13,900 nucleotides of DNA. It comes from an uncultured Bacteroides sp. GTDB taxonomy: Bacteria > Bacteroidota > Bacteroidia > Bacteroidales > Bacteroidaceae. The notes under the pieces are model-generated. The model ran no database searches, was not told where the DNA came from, and saw only the letters and a program-made list of their open reading frames with translations. A program made the position numbers and the translations under genes. This document shows, piece by piece, positions 1 through 7,525 of this stretch. The number at the start of each line of letters is the position of its first letter. Within the stretch, counting starts at the first letter, position 1. The stretch covers positions 1 through 13,900 of the forward strand of contig URDR01000078.1 in NCBI GenBank assembly GCA_900546645.1, given 5' to 3'.

Positions 1-60
1 TAGGGCTTACTCGGGACTTGCACCCGTTAGACAATGCTCGTGCCGAGCATACGACGTAAA
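1..60. other. Possible edge of a structured or mobile element (unidentified)
   Basis: This stretch touches the window edge and is unlike the rest. It contains a perfect 7-bp hairpin (ATGCTCG at 34-40, CGAGCAT at 44-50). Read on the minus strand, the hairpin is followed by CTAACGGGTGCAAGTCCCG, which resembles the early domain I segment of some bacterial group II introns. It also looks like a tRNA T-arm, but there is no matching acceptor stem, and the 7-nt loop of the neighbouring hairpin lacks the invariant U33, so a tRNA is unlikely. On the plus strand an 18-codon frame (GLTRDLHPLDNARAEHTT) ends at the TAA at 57-59, just before a terminator hairpin, so a truncated coding tail is the alternative. 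The identity is unresolved. Confidence 0.25.
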
Positions 61-97
61 AATAGCCGCCCAGAAATCCGGACGGCTATTTTTTTTA
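58..97. terminator. Bidirectional rho-independent terminator
   Basis: AATAGCCG at 61-68 pairs with CGGCTATT at 83-90. The stem continues inward with CC/GG around a bulged A, and outward with A58-60 against T91-93. A run of eight T residues follows on the plus strand and a run of five on the minus strand, so it can act in both directions. On the plus strand it would end whatever enters from beyond the left edge of the window. Confidence 0.8.
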
Positions 98-182
98 TAG
101 CTTATATATTATTGCGGAAGGTTGCGTACTTAAATTAAAAGCAAGGTTGATACAGCTCTTTTATTTTACCATTCTAATCTTC

Positions 183-234
183 ATGCTCCAAGAGAAGCAT
201 TACTGAGGTTTTTAACCTCCTTAGGAATTTCTCT
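183..234. repeat. Nested imperfect palindrome downstream of the CAZyme operon
   Basis: GAGGTT (205-210) and AACCTC (214-219) form a perfect stem with a 3-nt loop. Further out, AGAGAA (191-196) pairs with TTCTCT (229-234). An alternative hairpin, ATGCT (183-187) with AGCAT (196-200), overlaps the outer arm. No T run follows on either strand, so it is not a standard terminator. The rest of positions 98-256 shows no gene. Confidence 0.4.
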
Positions 235-256
235 AAAAATGCCCTGAAGAAAAACA

Positions 257-320
257 AACACGCCTAGACATCTCATACTAAACAAGTTGATATTTTCAAT
301 GAAACACACATAGGCGTGTT
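257..320. terminator. Long-loop inverted repeat, probable operon terminator; member of a dispersed repeat pair
   Basis: AACACGCCTA (257-266) and TAGGCGTGTT (311-320) are perfect 10-bp inverted arms around a 44-nt interior that holds a smaller TTGA/TCAA hairpin (287-299). On the minus strand the stem begins 17 nt after the stop codon of the GH127 gene and is followed by TGTTTTTC, which fits a terminator for the minus-strand operon. The element has the same length and general plan as the one at 12091-12154 and shares 16 of the first 22 bases with it, so the two look like members of one repeat family. Confidence 0.6.
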
Positions 321-336
321 TTATCCCCTTCTGCTA

Positions 337-2718
337 TTATTTTTCCGGAGCAAGCAAGCGGATAAAAAAGATTCCTCCAGCTATCTTATCCGGATGACTG
401 CGGAACGTAACTGTCACTTCCTTTTTACCTTGCAACATTGCTTCAGGCAATGCATATTCCACATTGACAAACTCACTCCGGTTCCATTTTCCCACTAAGT
501 TTTCAGAAACCAGAAGCTTGCCGTCAATCAAGATATCAAATTCACGGTCGGCTGTTTCATTTCCCCAATAGCGCACCATCAATGCCAAGTTTTCGCGTCC
601 TTCGGTAGAAAGTGTATACTCAAAATATCCTCCATCATGAGCATCTCGCCAAGCCTCTCCTTCGAAGTAACCTTTTGAAGATTTCTCATATTTTATCTGA
701 TGATCCACTTCCGGCTGCTGTTCACCCGTACCCACTGCATCTACCGTACGGCGGTCAAGTATCAGTTTCTGCTCTTCTTCCGCCTTCATCTTCGACAGAT
801 AATCAGCATACTGGGTTTCTGTCATTGACAGCCAATACATCATATAGCGGCTATCATGAATCTGCCAGAAAGGCTCAAGTATCAAATCGGCATATTTTGC
901 TTCACGGAATAATCCGGGAACCGTATAGCTAAACGGTTTTCCGGCTACCGGCTTCATCTGGTTCAGTTTTTCCAGAATATCCTCACGCTCACCTATCAGG
1001 AAAGGAGTTTCATAAACCGGAACAAGCTCACCCGAAGCAATATGTCCCCATCGACTGTCATCTGCTACCAATCCATCCAGATGTTCTGTACCCATACGAG
1101 CCCCCAACAAAACAGGTCCACGCATAATCGCTACATATTCCGGAACGTTTGGCAGTTCTTCCAATGTTACATGCATCGGCATCTGAATTTCAACCACATC
1201 ACCATCCTTCCATTTACGGTCAATACATACATATGATGAAGGAGAAGCATCTGCAGCATAATCTTTACCATTGCAAACGATTTTCATTTCGCCTTTTTTA
1301 ACCCAATGAGGACAACGTATCATCAGCTTGAACTGCTTGCTACGCTTTAAGAACACAGTTAGCTTGCTTCCTTCCTCATTAGGGAAACGGGTATCTTGAC
1401 GCAACTTGATTCCTTCTTTCTTCCAGTTTAACTCAGATGCAACAAACAGATTGACAAACAGCGAATCATGAACGTGAGTATAAATAAACTCACCGTATTT
1501 TCCATGATTTTCCATTCCGGTACCTACGCAGCACCACATCGCACTGTTTGGAGCAGAATATACCCGGTAATGAGCCGGACGTGCAGAAGTAAAATACACA
1601 TATCCGCCATGCTGAGGATGCTGTGTAGATAAGATATGGTTATACATAGCACGTTCAAAAAAGTCAGCATACCGTGCTTCGGGCGACATACGGAATAAGC
1701 CTTCTGTCAGTTTCAACATATTGTTGGTATTGCAAGACTCAGGTCCTTCACGGTCATCTACATAACTCTTACAATCGTCTTTCGCGGCAAAATGTTCCCG
1801 ACGGCTGTTTCCTCCCAAAGCCAGCGAACGAGTATCTACGACCGTATGCCAAAAGAAACGAGCAGCCTCATCGTAAGTCTTATCATCACACAATTCTGCA
1901 ATTCGCTGATATCCTACAACCTTAGGTACCTGCGTATTGGCGTGTTTATTATCCAAGTTATCAACTCCAGCAGCCATACTGTCTAACAGCCAATGATGTG
2001 AAAAGCGTTTTGCTGCGTGCAGATATTTTTCATTTCCGGTCATCTGGTAGGCATCAGCATAAACTTCATCCATACCTCCAAACTCATTTTCAAGCATTTG
2101 TTCCATCTGTGTATCTGTCAACGGCGCAATGACCGTCAGCCCCCAGTCACACAAGTCTAAAAACATCTGCCGGGCTTCTTCATTTCCCGCATAAAGCCAA
2201 GCGTCGCGCAAGCCGGCATATATTTTATGTACGTTATACCAAGGAACCCAATACTTCCATATCAACTGCACATTTCCTTTTTTCAGTTCCTCCCATAGCC
2301 TTGCTCCGTTAGGAACTCCACCTATATACCCATTCCCATTCTTCTGCTGGCAACGCTTCAGTTCTGCAATCATGTACTCCATACGCCGCTTACATTCCTC
2401 GTTTCCGGTAGAAGCATAATGAATAGCCAGTGCAGTCAGATAATGTCCTCCCACATGACCGTCCAAGCCATCCCAGTTCGGAAACGACTCACCCTTCGGT
2501 GTAAGTCCGGCTTCTTTCAGAAAAGGGACCAATAAGCGGTCTACATCATATTTCAACAATACATCAACATTCAAATCTTGTGCATGTTTAAACGGACCGT
2601 CCAAGAGAGTTACTTCACTAAGAGCAAAAGTATTTGGATAAAGTTTGTCTTGCGCTTGTACTCCTCCCCATGCAGATGCAAGCATCAGAGCAGCAGCAAT
2701 CAGTACTTTATTTTTCAT
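337..2718 (-). CDS. Exported GH127/GH146-type beta-L-arabinofuranosidase
   Basis: This 793-residue protein most likely removes terminal beta-L-arabinofuranose from plant glycans outside the cytoplasm. An N-terminal signal peptide is visible (hydrophobic residues 5-20, probable cleavage near VQA|QD). The (alpha/alpha)-barrel domain formerly called DUF1680 spans roughly residues 30-540. The expected zinc site is present: Glu327 and Cys329 in GPESCNTNNM, and Cys396-Cys397 in MWCCVGTGMENHGKYGEF. In this family one of these cysteines is the nucleophile. Glu308 in SRREHF is the probable acid/base. C-terminal beta-rich regions (about 565-655 and 660-790) resemble the accessory domains DUF4986 and DUF6805 of Bacteroidales homologues. 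It is the last gene of the operon and starts 6 bp after the GH43 stop, with no promoter between. Choosing between GH127 and GH146 needs a tree; the fold call is firm and the exact linkage is inferred. Confidence 0.9.
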   Translation of the reverse strand: MKNKVLIAAALMLASAWGGVQAQDKLYPNTFALSEVTLLDGPFKHAQDLNVDVLLKYDVDRLLVPFLKEAGLTPKGESFPNWDGLDGHVGGHYLTALAIHYASTGNEECKRRMEYMIAELKRCQQKNGNGYIGGVPNGARLWEELKKGNVQLIWKYWVPWYNVHKIYAGLRDAWLYAGNEEARQMFLDLCDWGLTVIAPLTDTQMEQMLENEFGGMDEVYADAYQMTGNEKYLHAAKRFSHHWLLDSMAAGVDNLDNKHANTQVPKVVGYQRIAELCDDKTYDEAARFFWHTVVDTRSLALGGNSRREHFAAKDDCKSYVDDREGPESCNTNNMLKLTEGLFRMSPEARYADFFERAMYNHILSTQHPQHGGYVYFTSARPAHYRVYSAPNSAMWCCVGTGMENHGKYGEFIYTHVHDSLFVNLFVASELNWKKEGIKLRQDTRFPNEEGSKLTVFLKRSKQFKLMIRCPHWVKKGEMKIVCNGKDYAADASPSSYVCIDRKWKDGDVVEIQMPMHVTLEELPNVPEYVAIMRGPVLLGARMGTEHLDGLVADDSRWGHIASGELVPVYETPFLIGEREDILEKLNQMKPVAGKPFSYTVPGLFREAKYADLILEPFWQIHDSRYMMYWLSMTETQYADYLSKMKAEEEQKLILDRRTVDAVGTGEQQPEVDHQIKYEKSSKGYFEGEAWRDAHDGGYFEYTLSTEGRENLALMVRYWGNETADREFDILIDGKLLVSENLVGKWNRSEFVNVEYALPEAMLQGKKEVTVTFRSHPDKIAGGIFFIRLLAPEK

Positions 2719-2724
2719 TCTTAC

Positions 2725-4326
2725 CTACTTGATTCGTTTATAGTTAAAAAAGTCAATATCAACATATCCTCCATCCGATTTCGTTGCATAATTAAACAGG
2801 GCAAATTTTGTTCCCATGAAAAATCTGCGATAATCGAAAATCATTTTAAAGTCTGCACCTATTTTTGTCCAATTCCGGTTATCTTCGCTATAATAAAATG
2901 TAGCTATATCTCTATTTGTCCGGAAATCACTATCAATACGCAGATATATAAGATTTTGACTTAACTCAATACGCTCTTTTTCTTCTTTTTTCACACTAAG
3001 CACCGCTTTGTCTGAGTCACGCAGACTGACTATATTGGTTGACATAGTCAGATACTTTTGGTTTCCTTCCATCTCTACCGACAATAATCCGGCATCTCCA
3101 TTAAAGGCGCTGAATCCAGCTCTGTCTCCATCCTTCATGTGAGAAATATCCAATGCTATAATCCCGGAACAACAAGGTCCCTCCATACGTTGCGTCAACG
3201 TATTAGGAGACAAAAATAAATTGTCAACAATCCGGTTGGTCTTTAAGCGCAAAAAGCCGGGACGTTCGGTCAACGACCATGCACTATTTATGGGATTATG
3301 ATTCCACTGCCAGTTTATTTTCAGCTCTTTATCAGTAAAATCATCACTCACGACCAACGATTCTTGCTCACAGCCCTGTTTGGGCTTTTCCATAAGAAGT
3401 GGCACTTTTCCGTTTCCATCGCCCAGCATGGGCCATCCGTCAATCCATTTACAAGGCATCAGCGTCAGTACACGCCCTACTCCTCCACGGTCTTGGAATA
3501 TCACTCCATACCAGTTTCCTTTACTATCATCTACAATGCAGCCTTGTCCAACATAAGGAAAGCCGCCAAAATCACTTTCCAATATGACCTTCTTTTCATA
3601 CGGACCGATTATTTTATCGGCACGATAGCATACTTGGCGACGCTTTCCACCGTTAGGCCATGAAATCATCAGCAGATAATAAGTTCCATCATGCTTGATA
3701 AACCGGCTTCCTTCAAGCAATCCGGTCTCCGTTTCATCGCGCTCAAACAGTTTTACATCCACTCCCCCCGGCTGTACGTCGCTCAAGTCTGGCTTTAGTT
3801 CTCTCAACTGCCCCGTTCCATAAAAGACATAAGCCTTACCATCATCATCAAAAAAAAGAGAAGCATCATGAAAATGAGGAATACGCGACTTAAGCGTCCA
3901 TCCTTTTTTAGGGTTATCAGTAGTATAAACATACCCGCGGAAGGGCTTGTCATTCGGTGAAAAGTACGCATAAAATTTACCCTTGTGAAAACGGATGGAA
4001 GTAGCCCATTGCCCTCTTCCGTAAGCCGTACCCTCCTTCAGGTCATAATTAGGCGTATCATTTAAGGTATCAAACAAGTAGCTGACTATTTTCCAATTAA
4101 CCAAATCTTTCGAATGCATAACCGGAGCACCAGGCATCAAGTGCATCGTAGTGCTAACCATATAATAGTCATCGCCTACCCTTATCACATCCGGATCAGG
4201 AACATCACTCCAAAGCACAGGATTGGTAAAAGTTCCATCTCCATTATCGCTTGACTGCGACTTCACTGTGACTGCACTTAAGCACCCCACAGTCAATAAG
4301 GTCCAAAATAAATTAGGGAATTTCAT
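2725..4326 (-). CDS. Exported GH43 glycosidase (subfamily 12-like), arabinofuranosidase/xylosidase
   Basis: This 533-residue secreted glycosidase is expected to cleave alpha-L-arabinofuranosyl or beta-D-xylosyl residues. Residues 1-24 are a signal peptide; Cys15 sits in a poor lipobox (TVGC), so simple secretion is more likely than lipidation. The five-bladed propeller of GH43 covers about 33-320 and shows the inverting triad: base Asp44 in VPDPDVIRVGDDYYMVSTT, pKa-modulating Asp154 in HDASLFFDDDG, and acid Glu205 in LLEGSRF. The start of the domain (NPVLWSDVPDPDV, with MHLMPGAPVMHSKDLVNW) is typical of subfamily 12 as I recall it. Residues about 325-533 form a beta-sandwich of the GH43_C2 type. 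It is the middle gene of the operon: 57 bp after the esterase gene and 6 bp before the GH127 gene. The substrate is inferred from family and neighbours. Confidence 0.88.
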   Translation of the reverse strand: MKFPNLFWTLLTVGCLSAVTVKSQSSDNGDGTFTNPVLWSDVPDPDVIRVGDDYYMVSTTMHLMPGAPVMHSKDLVNWKIVSYLFDTLNDTPNYDLKEGTAYGRGQWATSIRFHKGKFYAYFSPNDKPFRGYVYTTDNPKKGWTLKSRIPHFHDASLFFDDDGKAYVFYGTGQLRELKPDLSDVQPGGVDVKLFERDETETGLLEGSRFIKHDGTYYLLMISWPNGGKRRQVCYRADKIIGPYEKKVILESDFGGFPYVGQGCIVDDSKGNWYGVIFQDRGGVGRVLTLMPCKWIDGWPMLGDGNGKVPLLMEKPKQGCEQESLVVSDDFTDKELKINWQWNHNPINSAWSLTERPGFLRLKTNRIVDNLFLSPNTLTQRMEGPCCSGIIALDISHMKDGDRAGFSAFNGDAGLLSVEMEGNQKYLTMSTNIVSLRDSDKAVLSVKKEEKERIELSQNLIYLRIDSDFRTNRDIATFYYSEDNRNWTKIGADFKMIFDYRRFFMGTKFALFNYATKSDGGYVDIDFFNYKRIK

Positions 4327-4383
4327 ACTTATAATTTTATCATTATTATTTCCATGTTCTAAACATAAGATATCATTACTTTT

Positions 4384-5247
4384 TTATCTATCAAAAGTTC
4401 TTGAAACAAAAGGCAGACAGAGATACAATGCAGAATGCCAATATTCCCAATCGTGTCCTCCATCACGTATTCTAAACTGACAAGGTATACCGGCATTACG
4501 CATAGCCTGGAAAAACTCTATATTCCGGTCAAGCAAGAAATCATCATCACCACAATCTACAAACCATGCTACCGAGCGTAAGGCTTCTCTTACATTTTCA
4601 TCTGACTTTATCACATAATCAATTGCACTGTTTTCAATAACCGAACAGGTCAGAATGGCAATCTTGTCATCTGGCTTTTCAAAACGAACGGCTCCCTGAC
4701 TGGGTATAGTCATCAAAGCACTCATAGCATAAACAGCTGCAAACTTATCACTGTGCTTTAAGCCATAAACCGTAGCCCCTCCGCCTCCCATAGATAATCC
4801 TGCCACTGCACGATGCTTCTTGTCTCCTATCACCCGGTACTTCTTTTCCACAAGAGGTAGAAACTCTTCATAAAAGAAACGCTCATAACTCCATCCCGGC
4901 ATGTCAAAATAGCCATTCCAGTTATCCTTATAAATATCGCCTCCGGCATCTGGCATAATTACAACCATTTCACTGATTTCTCCACTTGCCGTAAGCCGGT
5001 CGATGACCTCCTGCACATGACCTCTCCATATCCAATCCCCATTGGTCTGCGACATACCATGCAGTAAATAAAGAACGGGATATTTCTGTTCCACATTCTG
5101 CTCAAAGGAAGAAGGAAGATAAACAGAATAAGCCCTCTCTGAATTTAAAACCTTACTGAATACTGTATCAGTGACTATCCGGCTACGTGCATGAGCAGGC
5201 AACACCGTCAATCCCAACATCAACATAAAAAAATAAAATGTTTTCAT
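4384..5247 (-). CDS. Exported alpha/beta-hydrolase esterase, CE1/esterase-D-like
   Basis: This 287-residue protein has a signal peptide (residues 1-20, cleavage near AHA|RS) and one alpha/beta-hydrolase domain of the putative esterase family (PF00756 type, home of CE1 feruloyl and acetyl esterases). Visible landmarks are YPVLYLLHGMSQ (oxyanion-hole region, about 56-67), the nucleophile elbow GLSMGG with Ser152, the acid in CGDDDFL (Asp235 or Asp236), and His265 in DGGHDWEYW. It is the first gene of the minus-strand operon. A -7 promoter box lies 25-32 bp upstream of its start codon. Beside two GH43 enzymes and an arabinofuranosidase, it probably removes acyl groups such as ferulate or acetate from arabinose- or xylose-containing glycans. 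That substrate is inferred; the sequence alone shows only a serine esterase. Confidence 0.85.
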   Translation of the reverse strand: MKTFYFFMLMLGLTVLPAHARSRIVTDTVFSKVLNSERAYSVYLPSSFEQNVEQKYPVLYLLHGMSQTNGDWIWRGHVQEVIDRLTASGEISEMVVIMPDAGGDIYKDNWNGYFDMPGWSYERFFYEEFLPLVEKKYRVIGDKKHRAVAGLSMGGGGATVYGLKHSDKFAAVYAMSALMTIPSQGAVRFEKPDDKIAILTCSVIENSAIDYVIKSDENVREALRSVAWFVDCGDDDFLLDRNIEFFQAMRNAGIPCQFRIRDGGHDWEYWHSALYLCLPFVSRTFDR

Positions 5248-5271
5248 AGACTCTTAGCTTTTCTTGGACAA

Positions 5272-5279
5272 CAAAAATA
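5272..5279 (-). promoter_or_regulatory. Predicted -7 box for the esterase-GH43-GH127 operon
   Basis: On the minus strand this reads TATTTTTG, a full match to the Bacteroidota -7 consensus TAnnTTTG. It predicts a leader of roughly 18-20 nt before the esterase start at 5247. No -33 TTTG is seen at the expected spacing, which suggests dependence on an activator or a weak promoter. Confidence 0.45.
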
Positions 5280-5539
5280 ACAATCTTTATCCAATAGCTT
5301 AGACCGATTATGATACAAATGTTTATGTTCTGGTTACATTCTAAAGGAAATATAAAGTAAAATCTAGCTTTTACAGGTAAATTCAGACTTTTCATTCTAT
5401 ACTCAGCAGCCCTCATTGTCTGATATCTGCTAGAAAAAACACATCTCACAGGTATACTTAATTTCATCGAAAGTAAATATATGTAACCTACGGAAAAGAA
5501 TCTGAAACATATAAAACTACTCATTTCAAAAGAAACCTC

Positions 5540-5547
5540 TACATTTG
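5540..5547 (+). promoter_or_regulatory. Predicted -7 box for the lipoprotein GH43 gene
   Basis: TACATTTG is a full match to TAnnTTTG. It lies 48 bp before the start codon at 5596 and predicts a leader of about 40 nt. The nearest -33-like sequence (TTTC, 5524-5527) is too close. The start codon is preceded by A/T-rich sequence without a Shine-Dalgarno motif, as is normal in this phylum. Confidence 0.5.
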
Positions 5548-5595
5548 TCACGTAGAAAATTATGTCTATTTTAATATTTAATCAATCAATAAAAC

Positions 5596-7308
5596 ATGAA
5601 AAACCGATTCAATCTTTTTGCTTTAGGCGCATTGGGATTATTAACCGTATCATGCGCAAATCAACAGGAAGCAGTCGTTCCGGGTACTCCTGTATTTAGT
5701 AATTTTGTCTATACTGGACAAGACGCTATTTATGACAACAACCCATTGGCTGCCGATGAATTTTACACTCCTATTCTGCAAGGTTGCTACCCAGACCCAA
5801 GTATCTGCCAGAAAGGAAACGATTATTATTTGGTATGTTCTTCGTTTGCCATTAATCCAGGAGTTCCTATTTTTCACTCCAATGATTTAGTAAATTGGAA
5901 ACAGATAGGTCATGTATTAGACCGTCCTTCTCAGCTGAAGGTAGAAGACACTGGTATCAGTGCCGGTGTCTACGCCCCTACAATCCGTTACAATCCGAAC
6001 AATGATACTTTTTATATGATTACCACTCAATTTGCAGGAGATTTTGGAAATATCATTGTCAAGAGTAAAGACCCCATGAAAGGGTGGAGCGATCCTATCA
6101 AACTAAATTTTGAAGGAATTGATCCCTCTATTTTCTTCGATGATAACGGAAAGGCTTATATTGTACATAACGATGCCCCTGAAAAAGCTCTTTACGAAGG
6201 ACACCGTGTTATTAAAATATGGGAATATGATGCTGAAAAAGACCAGATTATCCCCGGAACAGACAAAGTAATTGTCAATGGAGGAGTTGATTTATCGAAA
6301 AAGCCCATTTGGATTGAAGCACCACATTTATATAAAAAGAACGGAAAGTATTACTTAATGTGTGCCGAAGGCGGAACAGGTGATGGTCACAGTGAAGTTA
6401 TCTTTATGGGCAATAAACCTACTGGACCTTTTACCCCTGCACCCAATAATCCTATACTTTCACAAAGACACTTGTCTGCCGACCGCCCAGATAAAGTAGA
6501 TTGGGCTGGACATGCTGATATTGTAGAAGGTCCAGACGGAAAACATTACGGTGTATTTCTTGCTATACGTCCAAATGAAAAAAACCGAGTAAATATCGGA
6601 CGTGAAACTTTTATTCTTCCTGTTGATTGGACTGGAACCTATCCTGTCTTTGAAGGAGGTATGGAACCTTTGAAGGCTAAAATTAAAATGCCTCAGGGAG
6701 TTACAAACCAAAGCGGAAAGAATGGCTTTTTCCCCAATGGAAACTTCACATTCAGTGAAGATTTTTCGGCAACACAGTTAGACTACCGCTGGGTAGGAAT
6801 AAGAGGAGCACGCGAGGGCTTCATTTCTACTTCAGCAAACGGACTGACCATTACACCGTATGAAGAAAATATCAAAGCTGTAAAGCCTACCTCTACTTTA
6901 TTCTACCGTCAGCAACATTCAAGCTTTACTACCACAACAACTCTGAATTACCAACCTCGATCGGAAAAAGATTTAGCAGGTATTGTGTGTTATCAAAGCG
7001 AACAGTTTAATTATGTATTTGGCGTTACTAAAAAAGCCGAAGAAAACTATCTTGTTTTACAACGCACTGAAAGAGGAAACTCTACTACACTGGCAAGTGT
7101 ACCTGTAAAAGAAACCTCATCTATCCAACTGAGAGTAAAAGCAGAAGGCGATAACTATACATTCAGTTACTCTACTGACGGAAAAGACTTCCAAGCTGTG
7201 GGAGGAACAGTATCTGGAGATATTTTATCAACCAATGTAGCTGGAGGATTTACCGGTTCTATGATTGGGCTATATGCTACCACAAACAATGATGCAGCAG
7301 TAAAATAA
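5596..7308 (+). CDS. GH43 family glycosidase, probable lipoprotein
   Basis: This 570-residue enzyme is a second GH43 of a different subfamily from the one at 2725-4326 (possibly subfamily 10). Residues 1-20 are a signal sequence ending in LLTVSC, so lipidation at Cys20 and membrane anchoring are likely, although the -3 residue is Thr rather than Leu. The propeller covers about 55-350: base Asp67 in CYPDPSI, pKa modulator Asp176 in GIDPSIFFDDNG, and acid Glu241 in IWIEAPHLYKKNGKYYL. FHSNDLVNWKQIGHVLDRP is typical of beta-xylosidase/alpha-L-arabinofuranosidase members. Residues about 385-570 form a concanavalin-like GH43_C2 beta-sandwich. The gene is transcribed alone, away from the minus-strand operon, and ends at its own terminator. 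It probably shares substrate with the operon enzymes. The fold call is firm; the linkage is not determined. Confidence 0.9.
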   Translation: MKNRFNLFALGALGLLTVSCANQQEAVVPGTPVFSNFVYTGQDAIYDNNPLAADEFYTPILQGCYPDPSICQKGNDYYLVCSSFAINPGVPIFHSNDLVNWKQIGHVLDRPSQLKVEDTGISAGVYAPTIRYNPNNDTFYMITTQFAGDFGNIIVKSKDPMKGWSDPIKLNFEGIDPSIFFDDNGKAYIVHNDAPEKALYEGHRVIKIWEYDAEKDQIIPGTDKVIVNGGVDLSKKPIWIEAPHLYKKNGKYYLMCAEGGTGDGHSEVIFMGNKPTGPFTPAPNNPILSQRHLSADRPDKVDWAGHADIVEGPDGKHYGVFLAIRPNEKNRVNIGRETFILPVDWTGTYPVFEGGMEPLKAKIKMPQGVTNQSGKNGFFPNGNFTFSEDFSATQLDYRWVGIRGAREGFISTSANGLTITPYEENIKAVKPTSTLFYRQQHSSFTTTTTLNYQPRSEKDLAGIVCYQSEQFNYVFGVTKKAEENYLVLQRTERGNSTTLASVPVKETSSIQLRVKAEGDNYTFSYSTDGKDFQAVGGTVSGDILSTNVAGGFTGSMIGLYATTNNDAAVK

Positions 7309-7343
7309 CAATTCAGTTCTTTTACTGGACTTCATCATATAAC

Positions 7344-7391
7344 AATGTCGGGAATTCCTAAGCAACCCTTCGGGATTTCCGGCATTTTTTT
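7344..7391 (+). terminator. Rho-independent terminator of the GH43 gene
   Basis: A 15-bp stem with three G-T pairs (7344-7358 with 7372-7386), a 13-nt loop and a T run to 7391 lies 36 bp after the GH43 stop codon. It ends plus-strand transcription before the facing decarboxylase operon. Confidence 0.85.
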
Positions 7392-7452
7392 CACTTCTTT
7401 GTGGATAAATTATCATCTAATTTTCCATGCCATATAATCAGAATTCATCCAA

Positions 7453-7501
7453 CGAAAAAAAGCCCCATCTGGTAACGATTGATTTCATCTACCAGACGGG
7501 G
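7453..7501 (-). terminator. Rho-independent terminator of the decarboxylase operon
   Basis: CCCCATCTGGTA (7463-7474) and TACCAGACGGGG (7490-7501) form a 12-bp stem with one mismatch around a 15-nt loop. On the minus strand it is followed by CTTTTTTTCG. It begins 24 bp after the stop codon of the beta-subunit gene. Together with the plus-strand terminator at 7344-7391 it isolates the two converging units. Confidence 0.88.
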
Positions 7502-7525
7502 ATTCTATTTTAATCTATAACAATC

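Larger units (their letters stand above)
5248..5595. other. Divergent intergenic region between two CAZyme transcription units
   Basis: This 348-bp gap separates the minus-strand esterase operon from the plus-strand GH43 gene and carries one -7 box for each direction. No clear -33 TTTG box sits at the usual distance from either. The sequence ACAGGTA occurs twice (5373-5379 and 5448-5454), 75 bp apart, and CTAGC/GCTAG form an inverted pair around the first copy. These could be regulator sites, but the evidence is weak. A 122-codon minus-strand reading frame that overlaps the esterase start has no family features and is ignored. Confidence 0.5.

Noticed and set aside
1..54. A tRNA gene on the minus strand, suggested by a T-arm-like GGGTGCAAGTCCC and a neighbouring hairpin
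   Set aside because: The acceptor stem has no partner, the T-stem has a mismatch, and the supposed anticodon loop lacks U33.
5183..5551. A 122-codon minus-strand frame over the divergent promoter region
   Set aside because: It overlaps the start of the esterase gene in another frame, contains both predicted promoter boxes, and has no protein-like features.
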